From positions 1 through 64,000 of IMG/VR virus record IMGVR_UViG_3300048583_000034: a stretch of DNA of 64,000 bases; one strand, given 5' to 3'. The stretch is from a virus. Every line of letters starts with the position of its first letter. Within the stretch, counting starts at the first letter, position 1. The translations under genes were made by a program, and so were the position numbers. The notes below the pieces were generated by a model that ran no database searches, was not told where the DNA came from, and was given only the letters and a program-made list of their open reading frames with translations. This document shows, one piece after another, positions 8,937-17,982 of the stretch.

Positions 8937-9289
8937 GTCGAGATATAAGATTTCGTGCTTGGCACAAATATTATGGGGAGTTCATCCCTTGGGATAGACT
9001 GGGTCCGGGTTGTTTTTCGGATGAGGATTATGTGGTCCAACAATTCACTGGATGTTATGATAAGAACGGTAAAGAGATATATGAAGGAGACATTATCCAT
9101 TATTTCCACGATGATTCTTACAAAGTGACAAGCGAGAATTTGGTATGTGTTTACGACCCGAGCAATGCTTGGTTTGGATTCGCATATAATTTAGAAGAAC
9201 CGGCTGAAGGATATTATTGGCAGGAAATTAAGAATTACTGCGAGGTTATTGCCAATATCTTTGATGCACCGCATCTCTTATCTAAATAA
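8933..9289 (+). CDS. YopX family protein
   Basis: This 118-residue protein starts RDIRFRAWHKYYGEF and contains FTGCYDKNGKEIYEGDII, the YopX signature (TGLxDKNGKEIYEGDIV). It overlaps the helicase by 4 nt. Two more copies are at 47115 and 48621. YopX proteins are common in phages and their function is unknown. Confidence 0.88.
   Translation: MSRDIRFRAWHKYYGEFIPWDRLGPGCFSDEDYVVQQFTGCYDKNGKEIYEGDIIHYFHDDSYKVTSENLVCVYDPSNAWFGFAYNLEEPAEGYYWQEIKNYCEVIANIFDAPHLLSK
9283..9288 (+). promoter_or_regulatory. Late promoter box
   Basis: TAAATA lies 6 nt before the GTG at 9295; the spacing supports the GTG start. Confidence 0.65.
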
Positions 9290-9294
9290 GATAA

Positions 9295-10473
9295 GTGAAG
9301 AAACATAGTCATTTTTTTGAACAACAGATAGCTCTAATCCAATTTATTGCTGCGTTTGATGACGCTTTCGTTTTCAGATACACTAAAGACCGTGTAGCTA
9401 AAGAGAAAGTTAATGTTCGATATATCCTTGGACCTAAGCAAAGAGTCCTGTATGACATTGTAAATCAGGCCAAAAATATCACTCTTCCTGCGGTAGCTAT
9501 TGAACAAACCAATATTAAAAGAGATCCTAGTAGAATTCAGAACAAAGAAGAATATATCTACAGAAAGCATCTGAATAGTAACAACATCTCCAAAATTCCT
9601 CAACCTATTCCAGTGATCATGGACCTAAATGTTTCCATGATTGCTGGTTATAAGGAAGATATTGATCAGATTGTTCAAAATTTCATTCCTTGGTGTAACC
9701 CATACTTCATTATTTCTTGGAAGGTTCCAGAGGAATTTGGTCTAGATTTTGATGACGAAATTCGATCAGAGGTTTCTTGGTCCGGTGATGTTAGTTACGA
9801 AAATCCTATCGATATAAGTGAAGATGCCAAATATCGAATTGTTGGTAACACTTCTTTCTCTATTAAAGGTTGGATATTCCCAGCATTTGAGACTACAACT
9901 GCGCCAATTTATGTGGTCAATTCTAATTTCCATACTATTTCCACTGATCTTGATATAGACTCAGCTTACGACTCTTACCCATCTCTGTCCGGGATCGACT
10001 ATTCCACAACTGACGTTATTCTAATTTCAGCTTATCCTGAGTTCACCAATGAGTTTGTGAATGGGCGACCATTTTACGAAAATATCTCGATCCCCGCATC
10101 CAACGAAAATGTTATCACGTTTTATGGTAAAAGATTTGATTTTAATAATAAATGGTATTTAAATTCTAATATCGCGATTCCGGGATTGGTTTATGAGCAG
10201 GTTACAACTGCTAAATTCCCAATAATTTCAGCTTATAGATTACCAGATGAAGTAATACAGATAGTTAATGATAATATTGCGGTGGTTTCTCTTAGTGCCG
10301 AATGGTTGAACGATGATGGATTTACCATTGTGACTGCAAATTCTGCGGGATGGTCCGAAAATAATCATAATATATTAGTTTATACTAATGATACATATGT
10401 ATATACTGAAAATGGAGATAACGTATTAACAGAATTTGGTGATAGTTTGATCATAGATTCCTTTTCTGGTTAA
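9295..10473 (+). CDS. gp15-like tail terminator / sheath stabiliser
   Basis: The first 230 residues follow the pattern of the T4-like tail sheath stabiliser and completion protein. There is an N-terminal HFFEQQIALIQFIAAF helix, then KVNVRYILGPKQRV, AKNITLPAVAIEQTN, and a IPQPIPVIMDLNVSMI segment before the WCNPYFIIS strand. At 392 residues it is about 120 longer than usual, with a beta-rich C-terminal extension. It precedes the portal gene. The GTG start is set by the late promoter spacing. Confidence 0.68.
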   Translation: MKKHSHFFEQQIALIQFIAAFDDAFVFRYTKDRVAKEKVNVRYILGPKQRVLYDIVNQAKNITLPAVAIEQTNIKRDPSRIQNKEEYIYRKHLNSNNISKIPQPIPVIMDLNVSMIAGYKEDIDQIVQNFIPWCNPYFIISWKVPEEFGLDFDDEIRSEVSWSGDVSYENPIDISEDAKYRIVGNTSFSIKGWIFPAFETTTAPIYVVNSNFHTISTDLDIDSAYDSYPSLSGIDYSTTDVILISAYPEFTNEFVNGRPFYENISIPASNENVITFYGKRFDFNNKWYLNSNIAIPGLVYEQVTTAKFPIISAYRLPDEVIQIVNDNIAVVSLSAEWLNDDGFTIVTANSAGWSENNHNILVYTNDTYVYTENGDNVLTEFGDSLIIDSFSG

Positions 10474-10500
10474 CATACTTGCGAATTCAACATATTAGGT

Positions 10501-10506
10501 TAAATA
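10501..10506 (+). promoter_or_regulatory. Late promoter box
   Basis: TAAATA lies 5 nt before ATG 10512 and fixes the portal start. Confidence 0.75.
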
Positions 10507-10511
10507 CCATT

Positions 10512-12338
10512 ATGGCTTCTGGTGGCATGGTAAACAATCCAAATAATAGATCAAACATTTCGAGAGACGGAAAATCCTCAAATTATGATCGTTCTATGTC
10601 TTCCTATTTAAAGACTAGAGCGCCATATAATTATAATGTTTTAGATTCAGAAGAAGCAAAAAATCCAAAATATAAGTATTTCCAACATGTTGGAATGCGT
10701 AGACCAGAAGCTATTGCTAAGAATTCTGTTACTCTAAATAACGATTTTAACAATACAGCATTTTCTTCTATCGAGCGAGACAAAACTTTCTCTGATGTCA
10801 TGTATGCGACAGCATCCGAAGATAAACCGGGGCGTCTCCGTGATTATAGAACGATGGCATCTTTCTCCGAAATTGCCGATGCTTTAGATGAAATCTGTGA
10901 TGAAACGATCAACCCTGATGAAAATGATGAGATCGTTAAACTAAAATTTAAACATGTGAAAGATTTAGATTCTGATAAAAAGGAACTAATTCAGGAAGAA
11001 TTCACAAAATATATCGAACACTTTGATTTACATAATCACGGTTGGCAATATTTTAGAGACTTCTTAACCGAAGGTGAATTGTTTTTCGAACAGATCGTTC
11101 ACGAAGATTATATAAATGAGGGAGTTTTAGGCGTCGTCAAAATCCCTTCGGATATGATAGACCCTGTTTATAGCAACATCCAAAACATGCTGATCAAAGC
11201 ATTTTTGTATCAAAAACCTATCTTCGATCCGAACGATCCTAGAAAAGTTGAAAAATATGAACCAATCCCATACGAAGAAAACCAAGTCGTATATGTTAAT
11301 AACTCTACTTATAACGAAACTAGGGAGTTCATAATTCCGTTTATCGAAAATGCTAGAAGAGCATATAGACAACTTTCCATGATCGAAGATGCTGTGGTTA
11401 TACACAGAATGGTTCATGCTCCACTTCGTTTTGTATTCAACGTCGATACTGGTAGATTACCAGTTCCACAAGCAGAAGCATATTTGAGAAGATTACAAGC
11501 TCAATACTGGTCCACTAAAACTTTCGATTCTGATCAAGGAGATATTGTTAAAAAGTATAGTCCACAATCAACATTAGATTCATATTGGTTCGCCAAGAGA
11601 CAAGGTCAAGAAGCTACTACGGTTGAAACTATTGGTGGAACTCCGGGCGATGACCAAATGGACACGCTATACTTCTTCATCAAGAAGTTATATCGTTCTC
11701 TGAAAACGCCCGCGTCTCGTTTAGATCCTGAAGATTCTTTCCGTGATGGCTCAGATATTCTTAGAGAAGAATTGAAATTTGCTCGCATGATTATGCGCCA
11801 GCAACAAAAGTTTGCCGCAGGATTGAAAAAAGGTTTCATCACCCACCTTAAACTTCGCAAGATGTTTAGTGAGGAGGGTTATGATTTAACAGAGCAAAAC
11901 CTAAACGTTGTTTTCAATCCACCGTCTAATTTCTATGAACTTAGAAATAATCAGAAGCAAGAGTTAAAGGTTAACACTTTCAACAACTTGGTTTCCACAC
12001 AAAAAATTTCTGATACTATGGCCATGAAAAAAGCTCTGGGATGGTCCGATAAAGAAATCCTAGCTAACAGAGAGTTTCGTCGCTTGGATGCAGCTTTTGA
12101 ATTTGAGATCCAACAAATCATGGCTATGGGGCCAGATTGGAAAGATCAACTTTTACAACAAGCCCAAGCAGGATTACCTGCCGAAGGTGGAGATATGGGA
12201 GGAATGCCACCAGCGGGTGGAGGTTCAGCAGTTCCACCACCTTTCGGGGGAGCACCTGAAGCAGATGCATCTACACCACCACCTAATGCTGGAACACCAC
12301 CAGAGATGCCAATAGTTGGTCAAGAGCAACCAGTTTAA
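10512..12338 (+). CDS. 20: Portal vertex protein (gp20)
   Basis: This 608-residue protein has the T4 gp20 hallmarks RRAYRQLSMIEDAVVIHRMV, RFVFNVDTGRLP and DTLYFFIKKLYRSLKTPASRL. Twelve copies form the ring through which DNA is packaged and ejected. The C-terminus ends in a Gly/Pro-rich tail. An in-frame TTG at 10479 exists upstream, but ATG 10512 is favoured by the late promoter directly ahead of it. Confidence 0.96.
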   Translation: MASGGMVNNPNNRSNISRDGKSSNYDRSMSSYLKTRAPYNYNVLDSEEAKNPKYKYFQHVGMRRPEAIAKNSVTLNNDFNNTAFSSIERDKTFSDVMYATASEDKPGRLRDYRTMASFSEIADALDEICDETINPDENDEIVKLKFKHVKDLDSDKKELIQEEFTKYIEHFDLHNHGWQYFRDFLTEGELFFEQIVHEDYINEGVLGVVKIPSDMIDPVYSNIQNMLIKAFLYQKPIFDPNDPRKVEKYEPIPYEENQVVYVNNSTYNETREFIIPFIENARRAYRQLSMIEDAVVIHRMVHAPLRFVFNVDTGRLPVPQAEAYLRRLQAQYWSTKTFDSDQGDIVKKYSPQSTLDSYWFAKRQGQEATTVETIGGTPGDDQMDTLYFFIKKLYRSLKTPASRLDPEDSFRDGSDILREELKFARMIMRQQQKFAAGLKKGFITHLKLRKMFSEEGYDLTEQNLNVVFNPPSNFYELRNNQKQELKVNTFNNLVSTQKISDTMAMKKALGWSDKEILANREFRRLDAAFEFEIQQIMAMGPDWKDQLLQQAQAGLPAEGGDMGGMPPAGGGSAVPPPFGGAPEADASTPPPNAGTPPEMPIVGQEQPV

Positions 12339-12631
12339 TCACAAAAAGATACACAATTAAACGCAGAGGAATAATAGTAATTTGTGCCATAATTTCTGGT
12401 CAAGTTGACACCAGCATCACTAGGAACTGCACACTTTAAGAAATACAATTGTGATCCTGTATTGGCTTGAACGTGGGTATATTGTGTTGTTTGTCCCCAT
12501 AAAATAAACTCATTCGCAGAATTTCTATAATATTTCGTCCCAGAATTGGCGTTCATATTTAAACCAGCATCACTTGGAATTCCACAAGAGATTCCATAAT
12601 ATTGGGTGCCAAAGTTATCAGTCAAAGCCAT
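12335..12631 (-). CDS. Small minus-strand repeat protein of unknown function
   Basis: This 98-residue protein lies on the strand opposite to all neighbouring structural genes. It contains two imperfect repeats of about 40 residues, each with a C[GA][IV]PSDAG[LV]N core followed by GTxYY. It has its own late box (TAAATA, 5 nt before the ATG), facing away from that of the 12659 gene. Its TAA overlaps the portal stop on the other strand. It could be a small virion or surface-binding protein. Confidence 0.55.
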   Translation of the reverse strand: MALTDNFGTQYYGISCGIPSDAGLNMNANSGTKYYRNSANEFILWGQTTQYTHVQANTGSQLYFLKCAVPSDAGVNLTRNYGTNYYYSSAFNCVSFCD

Positions 12632-12636
12632 AGGTA

Positions 12637-12652
12637 TATTTAATACTAAATA
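12637..12652. promoter_or_regulatory. Bidirectional late promoter
   Basis: TATTTA-ATAC-TAAATA gives two back-to-back late boxes in 16 bp. The left one serves the minus-strand gene (ATG 5 nt away) and the right one serves the 12659 gene (ATG 6 nt away). Confidence 0.75.
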
Positions 12653-12658
12653 GATATT

Positions 12659-13804
12659 ATGAGTGATCTTTGTGAAGTAACTCCCATCTCAGCTTTCCTG
12701 TCCACCAATTTAAGTTCTAAAATTGGTTGTTATCAAGCTTTGGGGGAAAGAATTTTGAGAATGTTGGGACATCCAATGATTAATGTGGAGGTTCACCCGG
12801 ATCAATTATATGACGCTATCTCCATGTCCTGCGAATTCTTCACAAAATATGCTGGATACACTAAAGAGTATTTGATCTTTGATAGCAGACTATATGAGCA
12901 CGATAAAGGTATTCGCTTGGATTATCTTTACACGGTGGCGAATACTAATTTCACGTTAGCGCAGAATTTGGCAGATTCAACTAGACCAACCCCAGATTTT
13001 AATGTGGCACTAAGAGAAAATTTGTATATTGCAACATCGGCAATCCCATATTCTTATTTTCTATCATCCTCCGCTCTAAGTGGTTCTGTTCCAACAGAGG
13101 GTATAGAAACTTTGGATGTTTTATCTGAAGCCTCCTACTCTCAATTAACCGCATTTGATTCTTCAGTTGCGAACTATTTCAAACTGTCTCCAAGAAAAGG
13201 ATTCTCCATGCAATGTGAGAATGTTCAAGATGTTAAGAAATACAATAACATTTTCGACTATGATATAATGGACTATAGAAAAGTTATAGATGTCGTGGAC
13301 TTTGTAGAGGGAAGTTCTAGTGGTATTAATACGCTGTTCAGTATGGAACAAACTCTGGCACAACAAACATATTATTCGTATGCTATGGGGAATTTCGGAT
13401 TTGATCTTCTATCTTGGCACACGGTCAAAGATTGGCAAGATACTAGAGAAAAAGTCCTAGCTATCAAAAGAGATATTCAATTCGATAGTAGAACACAATA
13501 TCTGAGAATGTATCCACAACCAAGACCAACATCAAATTTTGTTGGTGTTTTGGAATGTTATGTGGAAAGACCTCTGAAGGATATTGTCAAAGAAAAGTGG
13601 GTTTTGGATTACTCTGTGGCCTTAACCAAAATAATGTGGGGTAGAATTCTTACTAAAATCACTGGTGTTAATATGCTTGGTGGTGGAACTTTAAATGGAG
13701 GCGAAGTCCTTCAAGAAGGAGTCTCCGAAAAAGCCGCGCTTGAACAATTCTTAATCGAGGGTGGTTATGGTGATTTCGAAGGAATCGGAATGTTTATTGG
13801 ATAA
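12659..13804 (+). CDS. Neck/head-completion structural protein (gp13-like, tentative)
   Basis: This 381-residue protein sits directly downstream of the portal in a late unit. The early segment VHPDQLYDAISMSCEFFTKYAGY resembles the N-terminus of T4 gp13-type neck proteins (H.d.l...i..a...f...H..g). The C-terminus has a DYSVALTKIMWGRILTKI helix followed by a Gly-rich turn and an EKAALEQFLIEGGYG helix, as in cyanophage neck proteins. The assignment to gp13 rests on position and pattern. Confidence 0.5.
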   Translation: MSDLCEVTPISAFLSTNLSSKIGCYQALGERILRMLGHPMINVEVHPDQLYDAISMSCEFFTKYAGYTKEYLIFDSRLYEHDKGIRLDYLYTVANTNFTLAQNLADSTRPTPDFNVALRENLYIATSAIPYSYFLSSSALSGSVPTEGIETLDVLSEASYSQLTAFDSSVANYFKLSPRKGFSMQCENVQDVKKYNNIFDYDIMDYRKVIDVVDFVEGSSSGINTLFSMEQTLAQQTYYSYAMGNFGFDLLSWHTVKDWQDTREKVLAIKRDIQFDSRTQYLRMYPQPRPTSNFVGVLECYVERPLKDIVKEKWVLDYSVALTKIMWGRILTKITGVNMLGGGTLNGGEVLQEGVSEKAALEQFLIEGGYGDFEGIGMFIG

Positions 13805-13817
13805 TTGACAAATAATT

Positions 13818-13848
13818 TCATTTCATTAAATAGTTTTAATGAAATTGT
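13818..13848 (+). promoter_or_regulatory. Late promoter inside an inverted repeat
   Basis: TAAATA (13827-13832) lies 6 nt before the ATG at 13839. TTTCATTAAA and TTTAATGAAA form a 10-bp inverted repeat around it that includes the start codon. Confidence 0.6.
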
Positions 13849-16073
13849 TTGGCGATGAAGTTAACCATACTTCAACTAATTCGCCTCTAAACATCTTACA
13901 AGTTGAAAATTTTTCAGAAATTTTCTTCGGTGTTTTTGAGGTTGAACTAAATGGACAGAGATACCCAGTGGAAAAAGTTTCCGAATATAAAGGAAACCCA
14001 GTGGTTCATATTCCTATTCGAATAGAGAGTGTTGATGTATTGTATCCTTTTATATTATGTAAAGGGAAGTCCGAGGTTATATTTTCCGAGAAGAATTTAG
14101 GATTGCCATCCGAAGATTCCATCATAGATGCTACTCCAGAAGTATTGGAGCAGTATAGTTTAGCAAAATTGACACCCCCTATTGTCGAACAAGATTCATC
14201 CGAAGAAATCTCGATAATTGATGAGAGTGTAAAGGAACTTATATATGATATAGTTTCTGAAAACACTTCCCGTGAAGATATCGAGAAGCATATAAATGAA
14301 GCAAAAGAAGCTGCCAAAAATGCTGTCAAACTTTATAAGTTGAAACAACTCAAAGAAATATCTGATAAACATGATAGATACAATCAAGAGTTGTCCAAAA
14401 CATTGGAAGAGGCTAGGGATTCTTTAGTTTCCGAATTCGTTTCTATATCTAATAAGATAAAAGACGAAATCGTGAACGAATCAACTGATAATTTTTCTAT
14501 TCTTAGGGAAAAATTAGATACTAGAGTATTTGATATCTCCAATGAATTGAGAAACTCTTTAGACGAAAACTTTGAAAAATCATCAGTCATCTTTGATAAG
14601 AAGATAAGAGAGATAATCATCGAAGCATATAATGCCAAAGTCTTACCAAAAGTTGAAAAAGAACTTAACGAAATAGCTCTACAAATCGTAGAGAAAGTTG
14701 ATGGTATTGAAAATGAATTATATTCAAAACTAGAGAATAAAGCAGATCTAGTGAAATTAGAATCTTTCGCTTCCGAAATTGACACGATCAAAAAATCCAA
14801 CATCGAGTTAAATGATACCTTCACAAAGGGTTTAAATAAAGCCCTTAGCAGAGTTGGCAATGTCAATGCTTTAGTTGAAAAGATGGGAGATGATTTAGAT
14901 AATAGGATATCTGCATCCATTTCCAACATGGAGACTGTCTTGGAACAATTCAAAACAGAAGCTCCAGAAATTTTATTAGAAGCTAAGAATAAAAAATTAT
15001 CAGAATTTGATAAGCTGAAAAAAGATTATGATACGATCATACATAATAAGTTTGAAAAATATAAAGTAGAACTTAGAAAATATGCCATTTCTTATGGTGG
15101 TGGAGGGGGGACGGTCGCACAACAATTTGCTGACGGTGGAATCATAAATGGCAATATAGTCATTAATGGATCTATTCAAGCAAACAATTATATTGGTCTA
15201 TCTGGTGGGTCAGATGTGTCTGGACTTTCCGCAAATTGGCAAAACACTTACAATACTGTGAAGTCATTATCATCGGGTTGGGGATCTGGTGGAGGTGGTG
15301 TTTCAAATGTATCTGGATTGTCCGCCAATTGGGAAACTGCATCATCCAAAGTTAGAGCCTCTTCAGCAAACTGGGACAATGTTTATAATACTGTCACAAA
15401 CTTATCTTCCGGGTGGGGTGGATCGGATGTTAGTGGATTATCGTCCAGATGGGAAATCGCATATACTTCATTATCGACAAAGGCCAACCAGACTCAGTTT
15501 GCATTGTTATCATCACAAACAACCTCTGATTTATCTAATTTATCATCGTCCAAGGCTAATATTGTTGGTGGAAATAATTTTATAGGGAATCAGAATATAG
15601 CGGGAACTTTATCCGCTAGCGGTAGCCAACATTGGGGATTAACTAGAAAATTTTGGTTGCTTCCAGATTGGGCAGGAATTGGTGAACTTCCAGCAGGAAC
15701 ATTATTCGGTTCCAACGGTGCGTCGTCTGGGTCATTTTCATTTTTTCCATCTATTAATGGTGGAACGGTTGGTGATAAAGTGATTATGGGCTACGCTTCT
15801 TCTGGTGGCACAAATGTATATTCTGCTGTTGAAATAGGAAATGTAGCAAGCGGATTCGGTGATTTGGTGTTGATGAAAAGCGGAGGGGCCGTTTTAATTG
15901 GAACTGATGTAGACAATGAAACACATAAACTACAATTGAGTGGATCTGCTTCTATATCATCAGATGTGGAGATCACAGACTTTACCAAGGGAGTGGTGCT
16001 GAGATCTGCAAACGGAACTAGATTCAGGATAACTATTACTGATAGTGGAGCACTCTCATCCACTGCTTTGTGA
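13839..16073 (+). CDS. Coiled-coil fibre protein
   Basis: This is a 744-residue protein. The first 110 residues look like a virion-anchoring domain. Residues 125-420 are strongly charged heptad-rich helices, a long coiled coil. The C-terminal part has repeats of the type VSGLSANWxxxxxxVxxLSSGWG, then a module beginning SDVSGLSSRWE that is shared with the next gene, and ends in a beta-rich domain. The layout fits a trimeric tail or head fibre. It has its own late promoter. Confidence 0.65.
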   Translation: MKLFGDEVNHTSTNSPLNILQVENFSEIFFGVFEVELNGQRYPVEKVSEYKGNPVVHIPIRIESVDVLYPFILCKGKSEVIFSEKNLGLPSEDSIIDATPEVLEQYSLAKLTPPIVEQDSSEEISIIDESVKELIYDIVSENTSREDIEKHINEAKEAAKNAVKLYKLKQLKEISDKHDRYNQELSKTLEEARDSLVSEFVSISNKIKDEIVNESTDNFSILREKLDTRVFDISNELRNSLDENFEKSSVIFDKKIREIIIEAYNAKVLPKVEKELNEIALQIVEKVDGIENELYSKLENKADLVKLESFASEIDTIKKSNIELNDTFTKGLNKALSRVGNVNALVEKMGDDLDNRISASISNMETVLEQFKTEAPEILLEAKNKKLSEFDKLKKDYDTIIHNKFEKYKVELRKYAISYGGGGGTVAQQFADGGIINGNIVINGSIQANNYIGLSGGSDVSGLSANWQNTYNTVKSLSSGWGSGGGGVSNVSGLSANWETASSKVRASSANWDNVYNTVTNLSSGWGGSDVSGLSSRWEIAYTSLSTKANQTQFALLSSQTTSDLSNLSSSKANIVGGNNFIGNQNIAGTLSASGSQHWGLTRKFWLLPDWAGIGELPAGTLFGSNGASSGSFSFFPSINGGTVGDKVIMGYASSGGTNVYSAVEIGNVASGFGDLVLMKSGGAVLIGTDVDNETHKLQLSGSASISSDVEITDFTKGVVLRSANGTRFRITITDSGALSSTAL

Positions 16074-16095
16074 TTGACATCCTAAGTTGCTCCAT

Positions 16096-16101
16096 TAAAT
16101 A
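16096..16101 (+). promoter_or_regulatory. Late promoter box
   Basis: TAAATA lies 9 nt before ATG 16111. Confidence 0.55.
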
Positions 16102-16110
16102 TAACATAAT

Positions 16111-17409
16111 ATGCCCTTACACTTAATAGAATTTGGCAACCAAACTATCCAAGGAAGTCTAAGCACGAATAGTGGTAGTAGTGATCAATGGTCTTCTGCT
16201 TATACCACTATTCAAGCTAATAGTGGTTTTTGGGGGGCGGGTGGTGGGTCAGATGTGAGTGGGTTATCTGCTAGATGGGAAACCTCATTTGTCACTCTTT
16301 CCACAAAAGCAAACCAAACACAATTTATAACGCTGTCTACCCAAACAACATCCGGGTTAAGTAACTTATCTTCCACCAAAACTAATTTATCTGGCGGCAA
16401 TTTTTTTATCGGAAATCAAAATATTGACGGCAATTTAGAAATTGGCGGGTTTGCTGTTTTCAATAACGGCGCTAGTGGTATCACCAAAAACGATATTGGA
16501 TTAGATGAAGTTGATAATACTTCTGATCTAAACAAGCCAGTTTCTACAGCGACTCTAAGTTCAATAGAAAAAAAAGGTAACAAGATTGTTGTCACCGAAT
16601 ACACTTCTGGAAGCGGATCTATCGATTTGCCGGATGGTGCTATTTCCTTTGAAATAATTATGATAGGCGGCGGCGGTGGGGGTGGATCAGGACGTAGGGG
16701 TGGAGCAGGAACCAATAGGGGAGGTGGTGGCGGCGGTGCGGGCGGGGGATATCTAAGAGGTATAAATTTACCTGTTTCTAGTTTTGTCTGGCCAGTAGCT
16801 TATTCAGTTGGAAACGGAGGTTTAGGTGGCGCAAGTGCTTTTTCTGATGATACTAATGGTAATCCCGGAAATAATACTACAGGTAATACAACTTTCGGAC
16901 CATTTACCGCACAAGGTGGTAATTCTGGTGGGGGTGGGTCTACAGCCGGGGGTGGCTCAGGTTCCGCTTCTGCTAATCTTGTAGCGATATTCGGAATAAC
17001 TAATATATCTAACTTAGCCGGTGGTTCTGGTTCTGCTGCGAATGGTTCTGCTGCGAATACATCACCACAAATGTTTCCTACAGGAGGTGGTGGTGGTGGC
17101 GGTTTAAATACTTCAAACACTAACGGTAATGGGGGAGCAGGTGGTTCAATCGGAGCAAACCCTTCTTTTTTATTAGCGGGAGGTGCTCAAAACATAGGAA
17201 ATGCAGGAGGTAATGGAAATCAATGTTTTATACTCACAGGAACAGGTGGGGGAGGTGGTTCCGTTAGTTCTGGTCAAGGTAGGCCCGGTGGTAATGGTGG
17301 TAACTATGGTGGCGGCGGTGGTGGTGGATCAGCATCCTTAAACGGTTTTATTTCGGGTAAAGGTGGGGATGGGGGGGGTGGCTTTTTGAGAATAACTTTC
17401 TTTTTTTAA
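16111..17409 (+). CDS. Glycine-rich fibre tip / adhesin
   Basis: This 432-residue protein has two parts. Residues 45-130 repeat the SGLSARWE...KANQTQF...GGNFFIGNQNI module of the upstream fibre gene. Residues 185-430 are dominated by long glycine runs (GGGGGGG, GGGGGGAGGG and others) separated by short loops, and end FLRITFFF. This is the plan of polyglycine type II sandwich adhesins such as gp38 of T2/S16-like phages, where the loops between glycine runs contact the host receptor. It probably forms the receptor-binding tip. Domain boundaries are by eye. Confidence 0.68.
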   Translation: MPLHLIEFGNQTIQGSLSTNSGSSDQWSSAYTTIQANSGFWGAGGGSDVSGLSARWETSFVTLSTKANQTQFITLSTQTTSGLSNLSSTKTNLSGGNFFIGNQNIDGNLEIGGFAVFNNGASGITKNDIGLDEVDNTSDLNKPVSTATLSSIEKKGNKIVVTEYTSGSGSIDLPDGAISFEIIMIGGGGGGGSGRRGGAGTNRGGGGGGAGGGYLRGINLPVSSFVWPVAYSVGNGGLGGASAFSDDTNGNPGNNTTGNTTFGPFTAQGGNSGGGGSTAGGGSGSASANLVAIFGITNISNLAGGSGSAANGSAANTSPQMFPTGGGGGGGLNTSNTNGNGGAGGSIGANPSFLLAGGAQNIGNAGGNGNQCFILTGTGGGGGSVSSGQGRPGGNGGNYGGGGGGGSASLNGFISGKGGDGGGGFLRITFFF

Positions 17410-17471
17410 AATGATATTACTCCACTCTCGTAATATCGTGTGATTATACTTATAAAATTTTTCTTTAAGCT

Positions 17472-17966
17472 ATGTCATCATTACCCCTACAAAAAAATAG
17501 TAAGTTTAGGCAAGGGTTTTACCATCCAAAAAACCCAGATAAACTTATAGGTATAGATGTTCCAGTTTATAGATCTGGAATCGAACTCAAATTTTTTCAA
17601 TGGTTGGATAATACTGACACGGTTATTAGATGGTCCAGTGAGGGGATAACTGTTCCATATTATGATCGAATCAAGAAGAAAAATAGAACATACTATGTGG
17701 ATAACTACGTAGAAATACGTGAAGGTGAGAACATTAAGAAATATCTCATTGAGTTGAAGGATCTTAGGGAAACCATCAAACCAGATAGAACCAATAGGAA
17801 AAAAAGAAAGTCTACACTTTTAGCTGAACAAGTTCGTTGGGAAAACAATATGGATAAATGGAAGTATGCCAAAGCATACGCCCATAACCACAATATGGAC
17901 TTTTTGGTTTTGGCTCATAGTCAAAAGGATGGATTCACACCCGTAAAATTAGATTTCTTATTATAA
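17472..17966 (+). CDS. 4: Head-completion nuclease-like protein (gp4)
   Basis: This 164-residue protein matches the T4 gp4 head-completion family. It has the basic N-terminus KFRQGFYHPKNPDK, then YRSGIELKFFQWLDNT, VIRWSSE and a YLIELKDLRETIKP core. The E...D...ExK arrangement resembles a restriction-endonuclease-like fold, consistent with trimming DNA at the portal after packaging. I see no TAAATA box directly ahead of it; it follows the adhesin by 62 nt. Confidence 0.83.
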   Translation: MSSLPLQKNSKFRQGFYHPKNPDKLIGIDVPVYRSGIELKFFQWLDNTDTVIRWSSEGITVPYYDRIKKKNRTYYVDNYVEIREGENIKKYLIELKDLRETIKPDRTNRKKRKSTLLAEQVRWENNMDKWKYAKAYAHNHNMDFLVLAHSQKDGFTPVKLDFLL

Positions 17967-17971
17967 TTACT

Positions 17972-17977
17972 TAAATA
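17972..17977 (+). promoter_or_regulatory. Late promoter box
   Basis: TAAATA lies 5 nt before ATG 17983. Confidence 0.72.
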
Positions 17978-17982
17978 TACAT

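Noticed and set aside
14384-14953. 189-codon minus-strand ORF
   Set aside because: Antisense to the coiled-coil part of the fibre gene; low-complexity shadow with no promoter.
16800-17120. Proline-rich minus-strand ORF
   Set aside because: Complement of the glycine-rich adhesin codons.
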